From the NCBI GenBank assembly GCA_030522415.1, contig CM060104.1, positions 28,604,931 to 28,668,930 on the forward strand: a DNA stretch of 64,000 bases, in the 5' to 3' direction. Position 1 is the stretch's first letter. Every line of letters begins with the position of its first letter. This document shows, piece after piece, positions 21,736 through 32,319 of this stretch. Below the pieces are notes generated by a model. That model was given only the letters and a program-made list of their open reading frames with translations, was not told the origin of the DNA and ran no database searches. The translations under genes were made by a program, and so were the position numbers. The DNA comes from Channallabes apus. Taxonomy: Eukaryota; Chordata; Actinopteri; Siluriformes; Clariidae.

Positions 21736-21924
21736 GGTACACCTGACATACTGTACCAGTGGTCTTGACCCCTTCTCCCATCCAGATGCTCTACTTCTTG
21801 ATGGAGCTTCCTAATCACTTGGAGACTCTCACTGTTACTCAGGGTCCCTAAAGATGTCTTTGGACTTCATTGATGCAAACACATCAACACATTTTTTTTC
21901 TGTCATGGCTTGAGAATGCTTGAA

Positions 21925-22460
21925 TGCTTATCTCCAAATGACTACAGCCCCGCTGACTCCCTCTAACAATGCACTGATGAAATTAACAGTTGGATGTGCC
22001 AAAATTTTCTTCAGTTAAACAAGGAGAAAACTGAAGTCATTGCATTTGGAAACAAAGATCAAGCTCTGAAGGTGAATGCAGACCTTCACTCTGGGGTCAA
22101 AAAACAAAACATCAAGTCAAGAATCTTGGGGTGATTCTGGAGACAGACCTTAGTTTCAAAAACATTGCAAGAATTAGATGTTTTGTTTCCAATGTAGACT
22201 TGTCTAGAATCTTGTCCATGTCTTTATCACCAGCAGGGTGGATTATTGTAATGGTCTCCGCACCGGCCTCCCCAAGAAAACCATTAGACAGCTGCAGCTC
22301 ATCCAGAACGCTGCTGCCAGGATTCTAACTAGAACCAGAAAATTTGAGCACATCACACCAGTCCTCAGGTCCTTACACTGGCTTCATGTAAAATTTAGGA
22401 TAGATTTTAAAGTACTTTTACTCACTCAATGGCCTAGGACCTAAATACATTACAGATATG
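21925..22460 (+). pseudogene. L2-type LINE reverse transcriptase relic, 5' part
   Basis: Decayed C-terminal RT of a teleost L2-type retrotransposon. Pieces in order are INSWMCQNFLQLNKEKTEVI then AFG (about 21980-22050), NLGVILETDLSF (about 22123), a deletion, then [20 protein letters not shown] and [14 protein letters not shown]. After that come [12 protein letters not shown] and, after a frameshift, GPKYITDM at about 22437-22460. Stops and frameshifts make it dead. The protein resumes at 23773 after an inserted second LINE. Confidence 0.85.
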
Positions 22461-23766
22461 GCATTTAATATTGGCAGACCACAGGCAGTAAGGATGGGCG
22501 GTCATGTCTCAGCCTCTCTCACTCTCAGCACTGGAGCCCCCCAGGGGTGTGTTCTGAGCCCCCTGCTGTACTCTTTATACACGTACGACTGCGTGGCCAC
22601 TACCAACTCCACCGCCGTCATCAAGTTTGCTGACGACACTGTCGTGGTGGGCCTGATCACAAACAACGATGAGTCGGCCTACCTGGAGGAGATTGGGAAT
22701 CTGGAGAACTGGTGCCAGAGGAACAATCTCCTCCTGAACGTCAGTAAGACAAAGGAGCTTATAGTGGACTTTAGTACAAAGCAGGAGAGGAACTACCAGA
22801 CCCCCGTCATCAACAGGAGCCTAGTGGAGAGAGTGGACAGCTTCAGATACCTCTGTGTTCACATCACGCAGGACCTGTCATGGTCCTGTCACATCAACAC
22901 CGTGGTGAAAAAGGCCGGCAGCGTCTCTACCACCTCAGATGTTTGAGAGACTTCAGACTGCCCTCCAAGGTGCTCAGGAACTTCTACTCCTGCACCATAG
23001 AGAGCATCCTGACAGGAAACATCATGACCTGGTTTGGAAACAGCACCATGCAGGACAGACGAGCTCTACAGAGGGTGGTGCGTTCAGCTGAGCGCATCAT
23101 CCGCACCGAGCTTCCTGACCTGCACTCAATCTACACCAAGCAGTGCTGGACCAAGGCCAGGAAGATCGTGAAGGACCTCAGCCATCCCAACAATGGACTG
23201 TTCTCTCTGTTGCGGTCAGGAAAGCGCTTCCGCTCCCTGAAGGCCAACACAGAGAGACTGAGGAGGAGCTTCTTCCCGCAGGCGATACGGTCTCTCAACC
23301 ATACCACATTTACACCACAAACACAGAACTAATACAACCTGTTAACGTCAATGGACACTATGGACACTTTCATGCACATCTACACTTACATCGGAACTCA
23401 TGTTTATGTTTACATTCTGGACCCTTGCACAAAGACACTTTAATAAGGCACCTTAAGAACACGTTTATATGCATACTTGCACACCATACTTCCTCCACTA
23501 AATTTCAATTTAAAAAAGAAAATTTCTATTGTACAGTACATTTCTGTTTTTATTTCTATTTTTATTTCTATTTTATGTACAGTATACTTCTATTTTTATT
23601 TCAATTTTTATTCTAGTTAAGTTTTAATTTTCCTATCGTATTTCTTTATTCATTTTCATTTCTTACTATAAGATTTAATTCTCTTTTTAAGGTCACTGGC
23701 GGTCGTGTAAGCATTTCACTGCATATCGTACTGCGTATGTGACGAATAAAATTTGAATTTGAATTT
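22461..23766 (+). mobile_element. 5'-truncated CR1/Rex-like LINE inserted in the L2 relic
   Basis: A 1.3-kb non-LTR insertion. It is flanked by a perfect 6-bp duplication GATATG (22455-22460 and 23767-23772). The RT region has TGAPQGCVLSPLLYSLYTYD, the catalytic KFADDTVVVGLI and LLLNVSKTKELIVDF. A frameshift near 22915 shifts the rest (RNFYSCTIESILTG, SEERIIRT-like, FFPQAIRSLNH) to another frame. The 3' UTR ends GCATTTCACTGCATATCGTA, then TGTGACGAATAAAATTTGAA, then a TTTGAA repeat tail. It starts abruptly within the RT, so it was 5' truncated at insertion. CR1/Rex1-like is my best class; sub-family is uncertain. Confidence 0.85.
22530..23332 (+). pseudogene. Reverse transcriptase fragment of the inserted LINE (frameshifted)
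   Basis: The thumb and palm part of a non-LTR reverse transcriptase, which in life would copy element RNA at a nicked target. FADD at about 22625-22636 is the catalytic motif and is intact. The endonuclease and RT N-terminus are missing. One frame runs to about 22914 (HINTVVKKAG) and the next frame picks up at about 22915 (RQRLYHLRCLRDF) to the stop at 23330. A single indel separates them. The GC content is clearly above its surroundings. Confidence 0.85.
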
Positions 23767-23772
23767 GATATG

Positions 23773-24305
23773 ATCATTGAATATAAACCTAACAGACCAC
23801 TCAAATCATTAGGATCGAGTCAGTTAGAAATACCAAGGGTTCACACAAGACAAGGGGAGTCGCTTTTAGCCATTATGCTGCCTGCAGTTGGAACCAGATC
23901 CAGAAGAGATCAGATGTGTTAAAACATTAGTCACATTTAAACCTAGACTTAAAACTCATCTGTTTAGCTGCGCATTTATTGAATGAGCACTGAGCCACGT
24001 CCAAACCGACTGCATTATTTTATGTTTACCTAATATTTTAAACTGTTTTATTTTTATTTTAAATTATATTTTAATTCATTTTAATTAGTTTTCTATCTTT
24101 ATTTTAAATAAAATTTTACTTAGTGTAAAAGTTTCATTGCAAACTGTTTTTAGTTTTATTTTAAATTTAAAATGTTTCTTCAAAAAGTTTCATTGCTATT
24201 ATTTTCTATTTCATTTTATGATTATTTTCTCTTCTTTTATGTACAGCACTTTAAATTACCACTGTGTATGAAATGTGCTATACAAATAAACTTGCCTTGC
24301 CTTGC
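23773..24305 (+). pseudogene. L2-type LINE relic, 3' part and tail
   Basis: Continuation of the 21925-22460 relic: EYKPNRPLKSLGSSQLEIPR, then VHTRQGESLLAIMLPAVGT. The 3' UTR ends TGTACAGCACTTTAAATTAC, then GTGCTATACAAATAAACTTG, then CCTTGCCTTGC. The terminal TGCTATACAAATAAACTTG plus a short tandem repeat is typical of teleost L2 elements. Several stops are present. Confidence 0.85.
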
Positions 24306-24458
24306 TTTGAATCACTTGAATTGTTTACAGACTGAAATTCCCACGAACATCTCCATCAGCGAACATTCGGCAACCTGAAGATAAGTGGACTTTATATTCA
24401 CTGAAACACATTTCCTGTTACACAATTGCACTTTCGACCTCAAAGCACACTGATATAG

Positions 24459-24665
24459 AAGGGGTTTATTTATGGTCGTGCTAGCTGGTGTAACCTAAAT
24501 GAGGATGTGTCGTGTCAGGGAGTTTGTCTCTCGTTGCCGTGATTAGGGAGAAACTCACAAAGCTACTGTGTTTTACATTTATATTGCGGAATTTTCATTT
24601 CTGTAAAGCTGCTTAACAACAATGTCCAGCGTTGAAGCTGCTATACAGGTCAAATTGACTTGAAG
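24459..24665 (+). repeat. Dispersed repeat, GGTCGTGCTAGCTGG type, copy right of the LINE nest
   Basis: It repeats GGTTTATTTATGGTCGTGCT and GTCAGGGAGTTTGTCTCTC from 21601-21720. It ends CTGTAAAGCTGCTTAACAAC, then AATGTCCAGCGTTGAAGC, then GCTATACAGGTCAAATTGAC. Confidence 0.65.
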
Positions 24666-24699
24666 TGTGCAGTGGGACTGAGTTCAGTCAGGGTTTCTG

Positions 24700-24936
24700 T
24701 ACAGGACACTCGAGAAGAAGAGTCCACTCCTACAGTATCTTGACTTCATGGAGCTGGCTTTGGACACGTCATGCTGGAACAGGTTCGGTGAAGGGAAACT
24801 GTCATGCTTCTGCATACAGAGACGTTTTATACAACTGAGTGCTTCTAACATTTTTTAGTAGCATTTTGGTGAAGAACCATATACTGTATGGATGTGATGG
24901 TCGGGGGTGCACATACTTTTGACTAAAGAGTGGAAT
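24700..24936 (+). mobile_element. Tc1-related MITE fragment
   Basis: CATGCTGGAACAGGTTCGGT, GAAGGGAAACTGTCATGCTT and GCATACAGAGACGTTTTATA are followed by GATGGTCGGGGGTGCACATA and CTTTTGACTAAAGAG. This pattern, ending in CACATACTTTTG(G/A)C, is one I recognise from common fish Tc1-derived short elements. Only the right half is clear; the left end was not located. Confidence 0.55.
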
Positions 24937-25021
24937 TTTTTCTACAGAGTTAAATGAACAGCAGATTCATTCGATTGTGTGACTTAAAGCAGATACTAAG
25001 ATGCATTGAAGATTAAACACG

Positions 25022-25081
<60 letters not shown>
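25022..25081. repeat. (TG)n microsatellite
   Basis: A perfect TG run of about 59 bp. Confidence 0.93.
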
Positions 25082-25082
<1 letters not shown>

Positions 25083-25289
25083 GTTTAACATTTTTCTATT
25101 CCCTTACACACCAACTGTCGAGATCACCCTTGTGTGAAGTTCAGTGGAAGTGGAGCAGACCACGAAACACACACACACACACACACTATATTCCATTATT
25201 CCGCACAATAGAACATAATAGAAAAAGTGCTTATTTTCTTTTGAACACTTTTTTTTGGGAAATTCAAGTGAAATGTGAGACACATTCAG

Positions 25290-25316
25290 AGTCTCTCTCT
25301 CTCTCTCTCTCTCTCG

Positions 25317-25364
<48 letters not shown>
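25290..25364. repeat. (CT)n-(GT)n compound microsatellite
   Basis: CT run at 25290-25315 directly followed by a GT run at 25320-25363. Confidence 0.9.
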
Positions 25365-25379
25365 ACTCAGCTGGAGAGG

Positions 25380-26110
25380 AACGAGTCAATCAGGACCATC
25401 TGCTCACACCGGGCAGCTCTTCAGATCTGTGCCTTGGAGCCTCGTCTCATTTTTACTGCTGGTTTTTCCAGCGACGTTACAAGCGCAGTGACGATTTTAC
25501 ACAAAGCCGCGAGATCACGCTCAGATTCCTCCTCCGCTAGTTCCTCACGTTCTCGGGTAACTCAGACTCCATGGAACGTGAGCATTAACACATGCTGCAT
25601 TAACATTGACTGAATATATATTTATAATAAACCAAAAAAGAAAAAAAAAGAGGGACATGTCCTTGTATGCCTTCCCTCTGTCATTGACCTCACACACATA
25701 CAGTAAATGACAAAGAAGACATCAGGAATCAGCAAATTCATTGCTAGTTTAAAGGGAACGAGCAGGAAACAGGAAGTGGAGCCAAAAATGAGGAGGAGGG
25801 ATCAAAGGAAGAGGAGAGAGAGAAAGAGAAAGATCTCCTTCTGGATGTTCAGGAATAAAGAGCTCGATAATAGAAAACAGATTAATATACGGGTAACTTT
25901 TAATGATGACTCCATGCAAAACATATCAAATCGATGCGGAACGCAAACACAAACATGTGCATTAAACACTACTGATTTCTTCGTTCTTTCTTCTCTACAT
26001 CTAAATTCAGCCCCAAATACAAATTTAAAGGGATGTTCAAGATTTGTTCAAATCTGTCGTTCTTGAATCAAAATTCAAGTGCATATAGTCAGTATATTAT
26101 ACAGCACTCA
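25380..26110. other. Intron 2 sequence without recognised features
   Basis: Reading frames here (the longest about 120 aa, basic and low in complexity) resemble no protein family I know and cross no splice pattern of vav3. Confidence 0.35.
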
Positions 26111-26117
26111 CTGATCA

Positions 26118-26422
26118 TCTTAATCCTGTATTCAGGGTCGCGGGGGCCTGGAGCCTACACCCTGGACAGGGTGCCAATACTGTACATCGCAGGGCACACA
26201 CTCATTCACACACTACGGGCAATTTGGGAACGCCAATCAACCCAATCTGCAGGTCGTTGGACTGGGGGAGGAAACCGGAGTACCCGGAGGAAACCCACCA
26301 AGCACGGGGAGAACATGCAAACTCCATGCACACAGAGACGGGAATCGAACCCGGCCAGGAATCGGACCTAGACCCTGGAGGTGCAAGGCGACCGTGCTAA
26401 CCACTACACCACTGTGCCGCCA
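26118..26422 (-). repeat. tRNA-like SINE (Mermaid-like), minus-strand copy
   Basis: Read on the minus strand, the head is GGCGGCACAGTGGTGTAGTG, then GTTAGCACGGTCGCCTTGCA, then a B-box GGTTCGATTCCC. The body has GAGTTTGCATGTTCTCCCCG, GTTTCCTCCGGGTACTCCGG and AGGGTGTAGGCTCCAGGCC. This is the most complete head in the window. The head shows a short internal duplication (CCGGCCAGGAATCGGACC). Confidence 0.85.
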
Positions 26423-26583
26423 AGTATATTACATTAGGTTTCCAATTCTACAGTATTTAAAATGTTACTTTTTTTATTTGTGACACCCACAACCATACAC
26501 AGTACGCGATGCAGTAAATACTGTATGAACCAGCAATGTGTAACATACGGTATGTGTTATGTGCTTAGGTTTTGGTTGATATA

Positions 26584-26796
26584 CAGTGGTGTGAAAAACT
26601 ATTTGCCCCCCTCCTGATTTCTTATTCTTTTGCATGTTTGTCACACAAAATGTTTCTGATCATCAAACACATTTAACTATTAGTCAAAGATAACACAAGT
26701 AAACACAAAATGCAGTTTTTAAATGAGGGGTTTTATTATTTAGGGAGAAAAAAAATCCAAACCGACATGGCCCTGTGTGAAAAAGTAATTGCCCCC
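26584..26796. repeat. Left terminal inverted repeat of the Tc1-like element
   Basis: About 213 bp with two direct repeats, at its outer end and its inner end (GAAAAAGTAATTGCCCCC). It pairs with 27989-28202. Confidence 0.9.
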
Positions 26797-26801
26797 TGAA
26801 C

Positions 26802-27824
26802 CTAATAACTGGTTGGGCCACCCTTAGCAGCAATAACTGCAATCAAGCGTTTGCGATAACTTGCAACGAATCTTTTACAGCGCTCTGGAGGAATTTTGGC
26901 CCACTCATCTTTGCAGAATTGTTGTAATTCAGCTTTATTTGAGGGTTTTCTAGCATGAACCGCCTTTTTAAGGTCATACCACAACATTTCAATAGGATTC
27001 AGGTCAGAACTTTGACTAGGCCACTCCAAAGTCTTCATTTTGTTTTTCTTCAGCCATTCAGAGGTGGATTTGCTGGTGTGTTTTGGGTCATTGTCCCGCT
27101 GCAGCACCCAAGATCGCTTCAGCTTGAGTTGACGAACAGATTGCCGGACATTCTCCTTCAGGATTTTTTGGTAGACAGTAGAATTCATGGTTCCATCTAT
27201 CACAGCAAGCCTTCCAGGCCCTGAAGCAGCAAAACATCCCCAGACCATCACACTACCACCATCATTTTTTACTGTTGGTATGATGTTCTTTTTCTGAAAT
27301 GCTGTGTTACTTTTACTCCAGATGTAACGGGACACGCACCTTCCAAAAAGTTCAACTTCTGTCTCATCGGTCCACAAGGTATTTTCCCAAAAGTCTTGGC
27401 AATCATTGAGATGTTTTTTAGCAAAATTGAGACGAGCCTTAATGTTCTTTTTGCTTAAAAGTGGTTTGCGCCTTGGAAATCTGCCATGCAGGCCGTTTTT
27501 GCCCAGTCTCTTTCTTATGGTGGAGTCGTGAACACTGACCTTAATTGAGGCAAGTGAGGCCTGCAGTTCTTTAGATGTTGTCCTGGGGTCTTTTGTGGCC
27601 TCTCGGATGAGTCGTCTCTGCGCTCTTGGGGTAATTTTGGTCGGCCGGACACTCCTGAGAAGGTTCACCACTGTTCCATGTTTTTGCCATTTGTGGATAA
27701 TGGCTCTCACTGTGGTTCGCTGGAGTCCCAAAGCTTTAGAAATGGCTTTATAACCTTTACCAGACTGATAGATCTCAATTACTTTTGTTCTCATTTGTTC
27801 CTGAATTTCTTTGGATCTTGGCAT
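26802..27824 (-). CDS. Tc1-like DD34E transposase, 340 aa, intact
   Basis: A cut-and-paste transposase that binds the inverted repeats and integrates at TA. Its 340 aa is the usual full length. Residues 1-110 carry paired-like helix-turn-helix domains (SKALGLQRTTVRAIIHKW; second half with RTTSKELQ and STIRKRLG), joined by a basic RSVRPTKITPR linker. The catalytic triad is Asp153 (LWTDETEVELFG), Asp244 (QRDNDPKHTS) and Glu279 (SSDLNPIEMLW). There are 34 residues between the last two, and the spacing is the same as in Sleeping Beauty. A glycine-rich box GCFAASGPGRL is at 196-206. It starts with MPRSKEIQEQ just inside the right inverted repeat and has no internal stop or frameshift. Whether it is active cannot be read from sequence alone. 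Confidence 0.93.
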   Translation of the reverse strand: MPRSKEIQEQMRTKVIEIYQSGKGYKAISKALGLQRTTVRAIIHKWQKHGTVVNLLRSVRPTKITPRAQRRLIREATKDPRTTSKELQASLASIKVSVHDSTIRKRLGKNGLHGRFPRRKPLLSKKNIKARLNFAKKHLNDCQDFWENTLWTDETEVELFGRCVSRYIWSKSNTAFQKKNIIPTVKNDGGSVMVWGCFAASGPGRLAVIDGTMNSTVYQKILKENVRQSVRQLKLKRSWVLQRDNDPKHTSKSTSEWLKKNKMKTLEWPSQSSDLNPIEMLWYDLKKAVHARKPSNKAELQQFCKDEWAKIPPERCKRFVASYRKRLIAVIAAKGGPTSY

Positions 27825-27988
27825 GATGTCTAGCTTTTGAGGTGCTTTTGGTCTACTTCTCTGTGTCAGGTAGTTCCTATTTAAGTGATTTCTTGATTGA
27901 AACAGGTGTGGCAGTAATCAGGCCTGGGGGTGACTACAGAAATTGAACTCAGGTGTGATAAACCACAGTTAAGTTATTTTTTAACAAG

Positions 27989-28202
27989 GGGGGCAATCAC
28001 TTTTTCACACAGGGCCATGTAGATTTGGAGTTTTTTTTCTCCCTTAATAACGTAAACCTTCATTTAAAAACTGCATTTTGTGTTCAATTATTTTATCTTT
28101 GACTAATAGTTAACGGTTTTTGATGAACAGAAACATTTAAGTGTGACAAACATGCAAAAGAATAAGAAATCAGGAAGGGGCAAATAGTTTTTCACACCAC
28201 TG
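27989..28202. repeat. Right terminal inverted repeat of the Tc1-like element
   Basis: It mirrors the left repeat, with small differences such as TTCCTG for CCTCCTG, an AAACCG for ACACATT stretch, and GTGATTGCC for GTAATTGCC at the inner direct repeat. Confidence 0.9.
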
Positions 28203-28209
28203 TAAGCTT

Positions 28210-28735
28210 TCCTGTGAAGTTTGTCACGCGGAACATGAACACGAGTATAATGTCAGTAATCTTGGCTAAATTCCACAACCATCGTTCTGCTTTCTAAAGT
28301 TCAGCTGAGACTCAAAAGTAGCTTCTGCAGTACCACTGAGCTAAATCGAGTTGGTGTCGTTCAAAGTTGAAGAATACTGCCTACACATTTAACTCTTTCC
28401 TTTCCTGGAAGAAAGTTCTGGTTAGCCAAACGGCTAGCCCTGTAAAAAAAAGTTCTAAATGATAATGTATAATGTATAATAAGCACCTCAATTTTAATAC
28501 AGTAAGAAATCCTTGAAAAAAATCCAAACTATCCCTTTAAGCTGAGACTAGCAGGCCATGTTAAATGTTTAACACCTCTGATGATCATTGTATCTTGTTA
28601 GCATAGCGGTGCAGCTATTAGGATCGTATTCCCAGTCTAGACGGATCAGGGTAACCAGGCTAGACCGGCTAAATCAGGAGCGGTTTATCCTCACATGGTG
28701 CAGTAAGAGTTGCTCAACAAGACCACCATGAAAGT
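28210..28735. other. Intron 2 sequence, nothing recognised
   Basis: No exon, repeat or transposon end was identified. Confidence 0.4.
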
Positions 28736-28739
28736 TCTA

Positions 28740-29392
28740 CGCTTTATCTCTACCATATCTCAATCTCTATCTGGCTTCACTCATACTCTCTAACTCTATC
28801 CTGTCTGTCTCTCTATCTCTACCCTGTCTCACTCTTTATTCCTACCCTGTCTCACCCTCTATCTCTACCCTGTCTCACCCTCTATCTCTACCCTGTCTCT
28901 CGCTATCTCTACCCTGTCTCACTCTCTATCCCTACCCTGTCTCACTCTCTACCCCTACCCTGTCTCACTCTCTACCCCTACCCTGTCTCACTCTCTACCC
29001 CTACCCTGTCTCACTCTCTACCCCTACCCTGTCTCTCTCTCTACCCCTACCCTGTCTCACTCTCTACCCCTACCCTGTCTCACTCTCTACCCCTACCCTG
29101 TCTCTCTCTCTACCCCTACCCTGTCTCTCTCTCTACCCCTACCCTGTCTCTCTCTCTACCCCTACCCTGTCTCACTCTCTACCCCTACCCTGTCTCACTC
29201 TCTACCCCTACCCTGTCTCACTCTCCATCTCTACCCTGTCTCACCCTCCATCCCTACCCTGTCTCACCCTCCATCCCTACCCTGTCTCACCCTCTATCTC
29301 TACCCTGTCTCACTCTCTATCCCTACCCTGTCTCACCCTCTATCTCTACCCTGTCTCACTCTCTATCTCTACCCTGTCTCACTCTCTACTCC
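28740..29392. repeat. 23-bp minisatellite, CTCTACCCCTACCCTGTCTC ACT
   Basis: About 27 tandem copies of a 23-bp unit, with C/T variants (CTCTATCTCTACCCTG, CTCCATCCCTACCCTG). The central copies (28950-29220) are near identical and the outer ones diverged. The plus strand is almost all pyrimidine apart from regular A and a single G, giving strong strand asymmetry. Confidence 0.92.
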
Positions 29393-29849
29393 AGTAAGTG
29401 AGAGGACAGTGTCCACTCATACTGCATGTGATACACTGAGTCACTTCCACTGATCAAAAATCAGCACTTTCCTCTGAAATGCTGACGCTGGAGGCACATG
29501 ACTGTTCTGAGTTCTCACTCACATGAAGTCACATTTGTATTAGAATAAACTGAACTACATGTTCCAGGAATGATAACTCTCTTTATACTGATGTCTGTCA
29601 TTGTAATTAACACCAATAAACAACAATACGTTAATGGGACAGTTGATTATCGTAAGCCACGCCCACAAAACTTCATTAAAGGCAAAGTTCACAGAAATCT
29701 TGGATTCAAATTATTCTCCCAGCGAACTGCATTTTAATTTATTGTGTGATAATACACACTTTTCTCCCAGTACACCAATTTAGATTTATTTTTTTTACAT
29801 TTCATTAAATATCAACAATCCTTATCATTTAACATCTGCAAATTGAAGA

Positions 29850-30990
29850 TTTTTAAACATGTCTCTGAACATCACTCAACATCTCTGAAGATCTTTGGAT
29901 TTCTGAATTAATCTGGATGTCTATGAATCTCTTAGAGCACTCTCTTAACATCCTTTAAGATCTCTGAAGATCTCAGTAATCAGTGGTAATCCATCAACAT
30001 CTCTTCATCCCAAAACGTCTAAGAACATCTCCCAACTTCTCTGAAAATCTTAACGTCTGTGAGTGGCATGCAATGTTCTCAAAATATTTCTAAAGATCTC
30101 TGAATCTCTCAGAACAACTCTTAACATCTCTTGACTTTTCTGAACGTCCCTGAACAACTTTAACCATCTCTGTGGGTCACTGGACCTTCTCAGAGAACAT
30201 CTCTCAAAATTTCCCAGAATGCTTCTGAATGTGTTAGAACATCACTAAACTTCGCTGAACATCCCTGTACAGTACGTCTGTAAAGGTCTAAAGGTCTTAA
30301 CTTCAAAATGTTTTGGAATATCTCTCAACGTCTTTACAAATCTGTGAACATCTCTAAATGTCTCTGAACATTTTTAAACATCTGGGAAGTTCTCAGATCA
30401 TGTCTGAATGTCTCTAACCCATAAATTCTCGATATTCTCCCATAGTTGTCCCTGTTGGGCCCTTGAGCAAGGCCCTTAACCCTCAACTGCTTACATGTAT
30501 AATGAAATACAAATGTAAGTTGCTCTTGATGAGGGTGTCTAAAGATCTTAGAAGATCACAGACTTTCTAGGAACATCATTGAACATCTTAATCACTTATA
30601 ACATCTTTAAACATGTTTGAAATATCTAAAGGTCTCGGAACATCTATCAACATCTTTAAACATCTCAGAACAGACCTGCGCAGAACACCTCTGAACTTCT
30701 CTGAAATGTCTCTAAATGGTATCGGAAGATCTTCATCTCAAAATGTCTTAAAACCATTAATATCTCTGAATATGGTTGCACATTTTTGAATGTCCCTGAA
30801 TGTGCCAGAGTAGTGTCTCTAAATGTCCTCAAACATTGTTAAATGTCTCTGAACATCTCTTTTTTTTTCTTCAAACAGCTCTTTACATCTTTAAACATCT
30901 CTGTACATTTCTAAATGTCTCTGAACATTTTTGAAGATCTCTGAAGTTTTCTAAAAATGTTCCTGAAGGTCTCTGAAGCAGACTTAAACC
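29850..30990. repeat. Degenerate short tandem field, AACATCTCTGAA type
   Basis: About 1.1 kb in which CATCTCTGAA, CATCTCTAAA, GTCTCTGAAC and similar 10-16-bp units recur with heavy drift. It is interrupted near 30450-30545 by a SINE fragment. Confidence 0.75.
30450..30545 (+). repeat. tRNA-derived SINE fragment, TTGAGCAAGGCCCTTAACCC family
   Basis: GTTGGGCCCTTGAGCAAGGC, then CCTTAACCCTCAACTGCTTA, then AAATGTAAGTTGCTCTTGAT. The same text is found inverted at 57355-57440. The tRNA-like head is missing (5' truncated). It sits inside the CATCTCTGAA field. Confidence 0.8.
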
Positions 30991-30999
30991 ATGCCTGGA

Positions 31000-32210
31000 G
31001 TCTCCATCGCTCCTGGAGATCTCCCACCCTGCAGAGATTAATCCCTGCTTTAATCTAACACACATGATCAGGCTAATCACAGTCATGTGTGCTCGATTAC
31101 ATTAGGAACCTATCTCAGCACCTTCTCAGATCCACGTCGCGTTTCTGATTTTTCCCCTTAATGATCACTCACGTTCTCTTCCAGCAACCTGCTGTGAAGC
31201 CTTTTATCCCAAGAGTGTCAATGAGGAACACATTAATGTTAAAGGGGCGGTCTGTGATGTTTAAGAATGCCTTTAGACCTCATCATTATTCATTCATTAT
31301 GATATAGCAATGGACGTGTCTCTCTCTCTCTCTCTCTGCTTCATCTCAAGCTTCAATTGATACTTTTTAAGGCCCTGAAATATGCCCAGCCCCCAGTAAA
31401 CCATGAAGCAAATGGGCATTACACAAGTATTACACAATGGGCAAGAAAAACAACAATAATCATCACAATTAATCTGACAGCTAATATATTTACAAATATT
31501 TTTTATTAGGATTGATTGAAAATTGACAGATAACTTTGAGAAGAGACGCATCTGTCTGTGTGAACTGTACACACACTCATTCACCAACACCACCTGTACA
31601 GTACATTACAGGAACTCGGCTGGAAGTTAACCCGTACAGTTAAAGGAGTTCCTGGGAGGCCGGTGTTTCAGACGATAGATGTTATAGATGCAATTCATTA
31701 AATATTAAGTATTTACAAAATCGTGAATATTCTTCCATATATTATGGTTAGATGAGTTGTTATTCACCTCACGCACAGGATACTGAAACTCAAAAGTTTT
31801 GGCGCCCCCAGGGCGATGCTCACGTCTCCTAAACCTGCGGGTCAACATTTCGATCTCTGACCAACGTCAAGCCGACGAAGGTCGAATCAGCACAAAACTG
31901 GTATATGTTATAGCAAAGGACAAGTGGGTGGAGCCGGACATGTGATAATGCAGAAATAACATCTGCATTTACCTTTAAAGAAACGAGAAATAAAATCTCT
32001 GATGTAGTGTCAAGAGTCAAGGCACATTTTACATTTTTTAAAGAAGTCTCATTCAGTGGACTTTTCGTCTCCTCATACAGTATGTTCAAAATTAGAGACA
32101 GACTTTATCGCAGAGAACTGTTCCAGGATGACCTCGCTCATATCGTTATACAGCGCACAATAAACACTGTGACATATTTAACGAGCGATTAGCAACACAG
32201 CTGCCTCCAG
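31000..32210. other. Intron 2, no gene recognised
   Basis: A CT run at 31318-31338. Otherwise unique-looking sequence with no conserved reading frame. Confidence 0.4.
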
Positions 32211-32263
32211 ATCAGTGATTTTGCTCAGTCAGGAAGAAACATTGCACGTTTTGCAATGTGTGT

Positions 32264-32280
32264 GTGTGTCCTTGTGCGCG

Positions 32281-32318
<38 letters not shown>
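32264..32318. repeat. (TG)n / TATATA compound microsatellite
   Basis: TGTGTGTGTCCTTGTGCGCG, then TATATATG, then a TG run. A GA run follows at 32455-32480. Confidence 0.88.

Positions 32319-32319
<1 letters not shown>

Larger units (their letters stand above)
26584..28202 (-). mobile_element. Complete Tc1/mariner transposon with intact transposase
   Basis: A 1619-bp element bounded by TA on both sides (26582-26583 and 28203-28204), the usual Tc1 target duplication. Both ends start CAGTGGTGTGAAAAACTATT in inverted orientation. The terminal inverted repeats run about 213 bp (26584-26796 and 27989-28202). Each contains an outer and an inner direct repeat (TGTGAAAAACTATTTGCCCC and GTGTGAAAAAGTAATTGCCC), the IR/DR arrangement known from Sleeping Beauty-type elements. 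The two repeats differ at scattered positions and small indels. The element lies in vav3 intron 2, with the transposase on the same strand as vav3. Confidence 0.93.

Noticed and set aside
26955..27224. 89-aa plus-strand ORF
   Set aside because: Antisense shadow of the Tc1 transposase.
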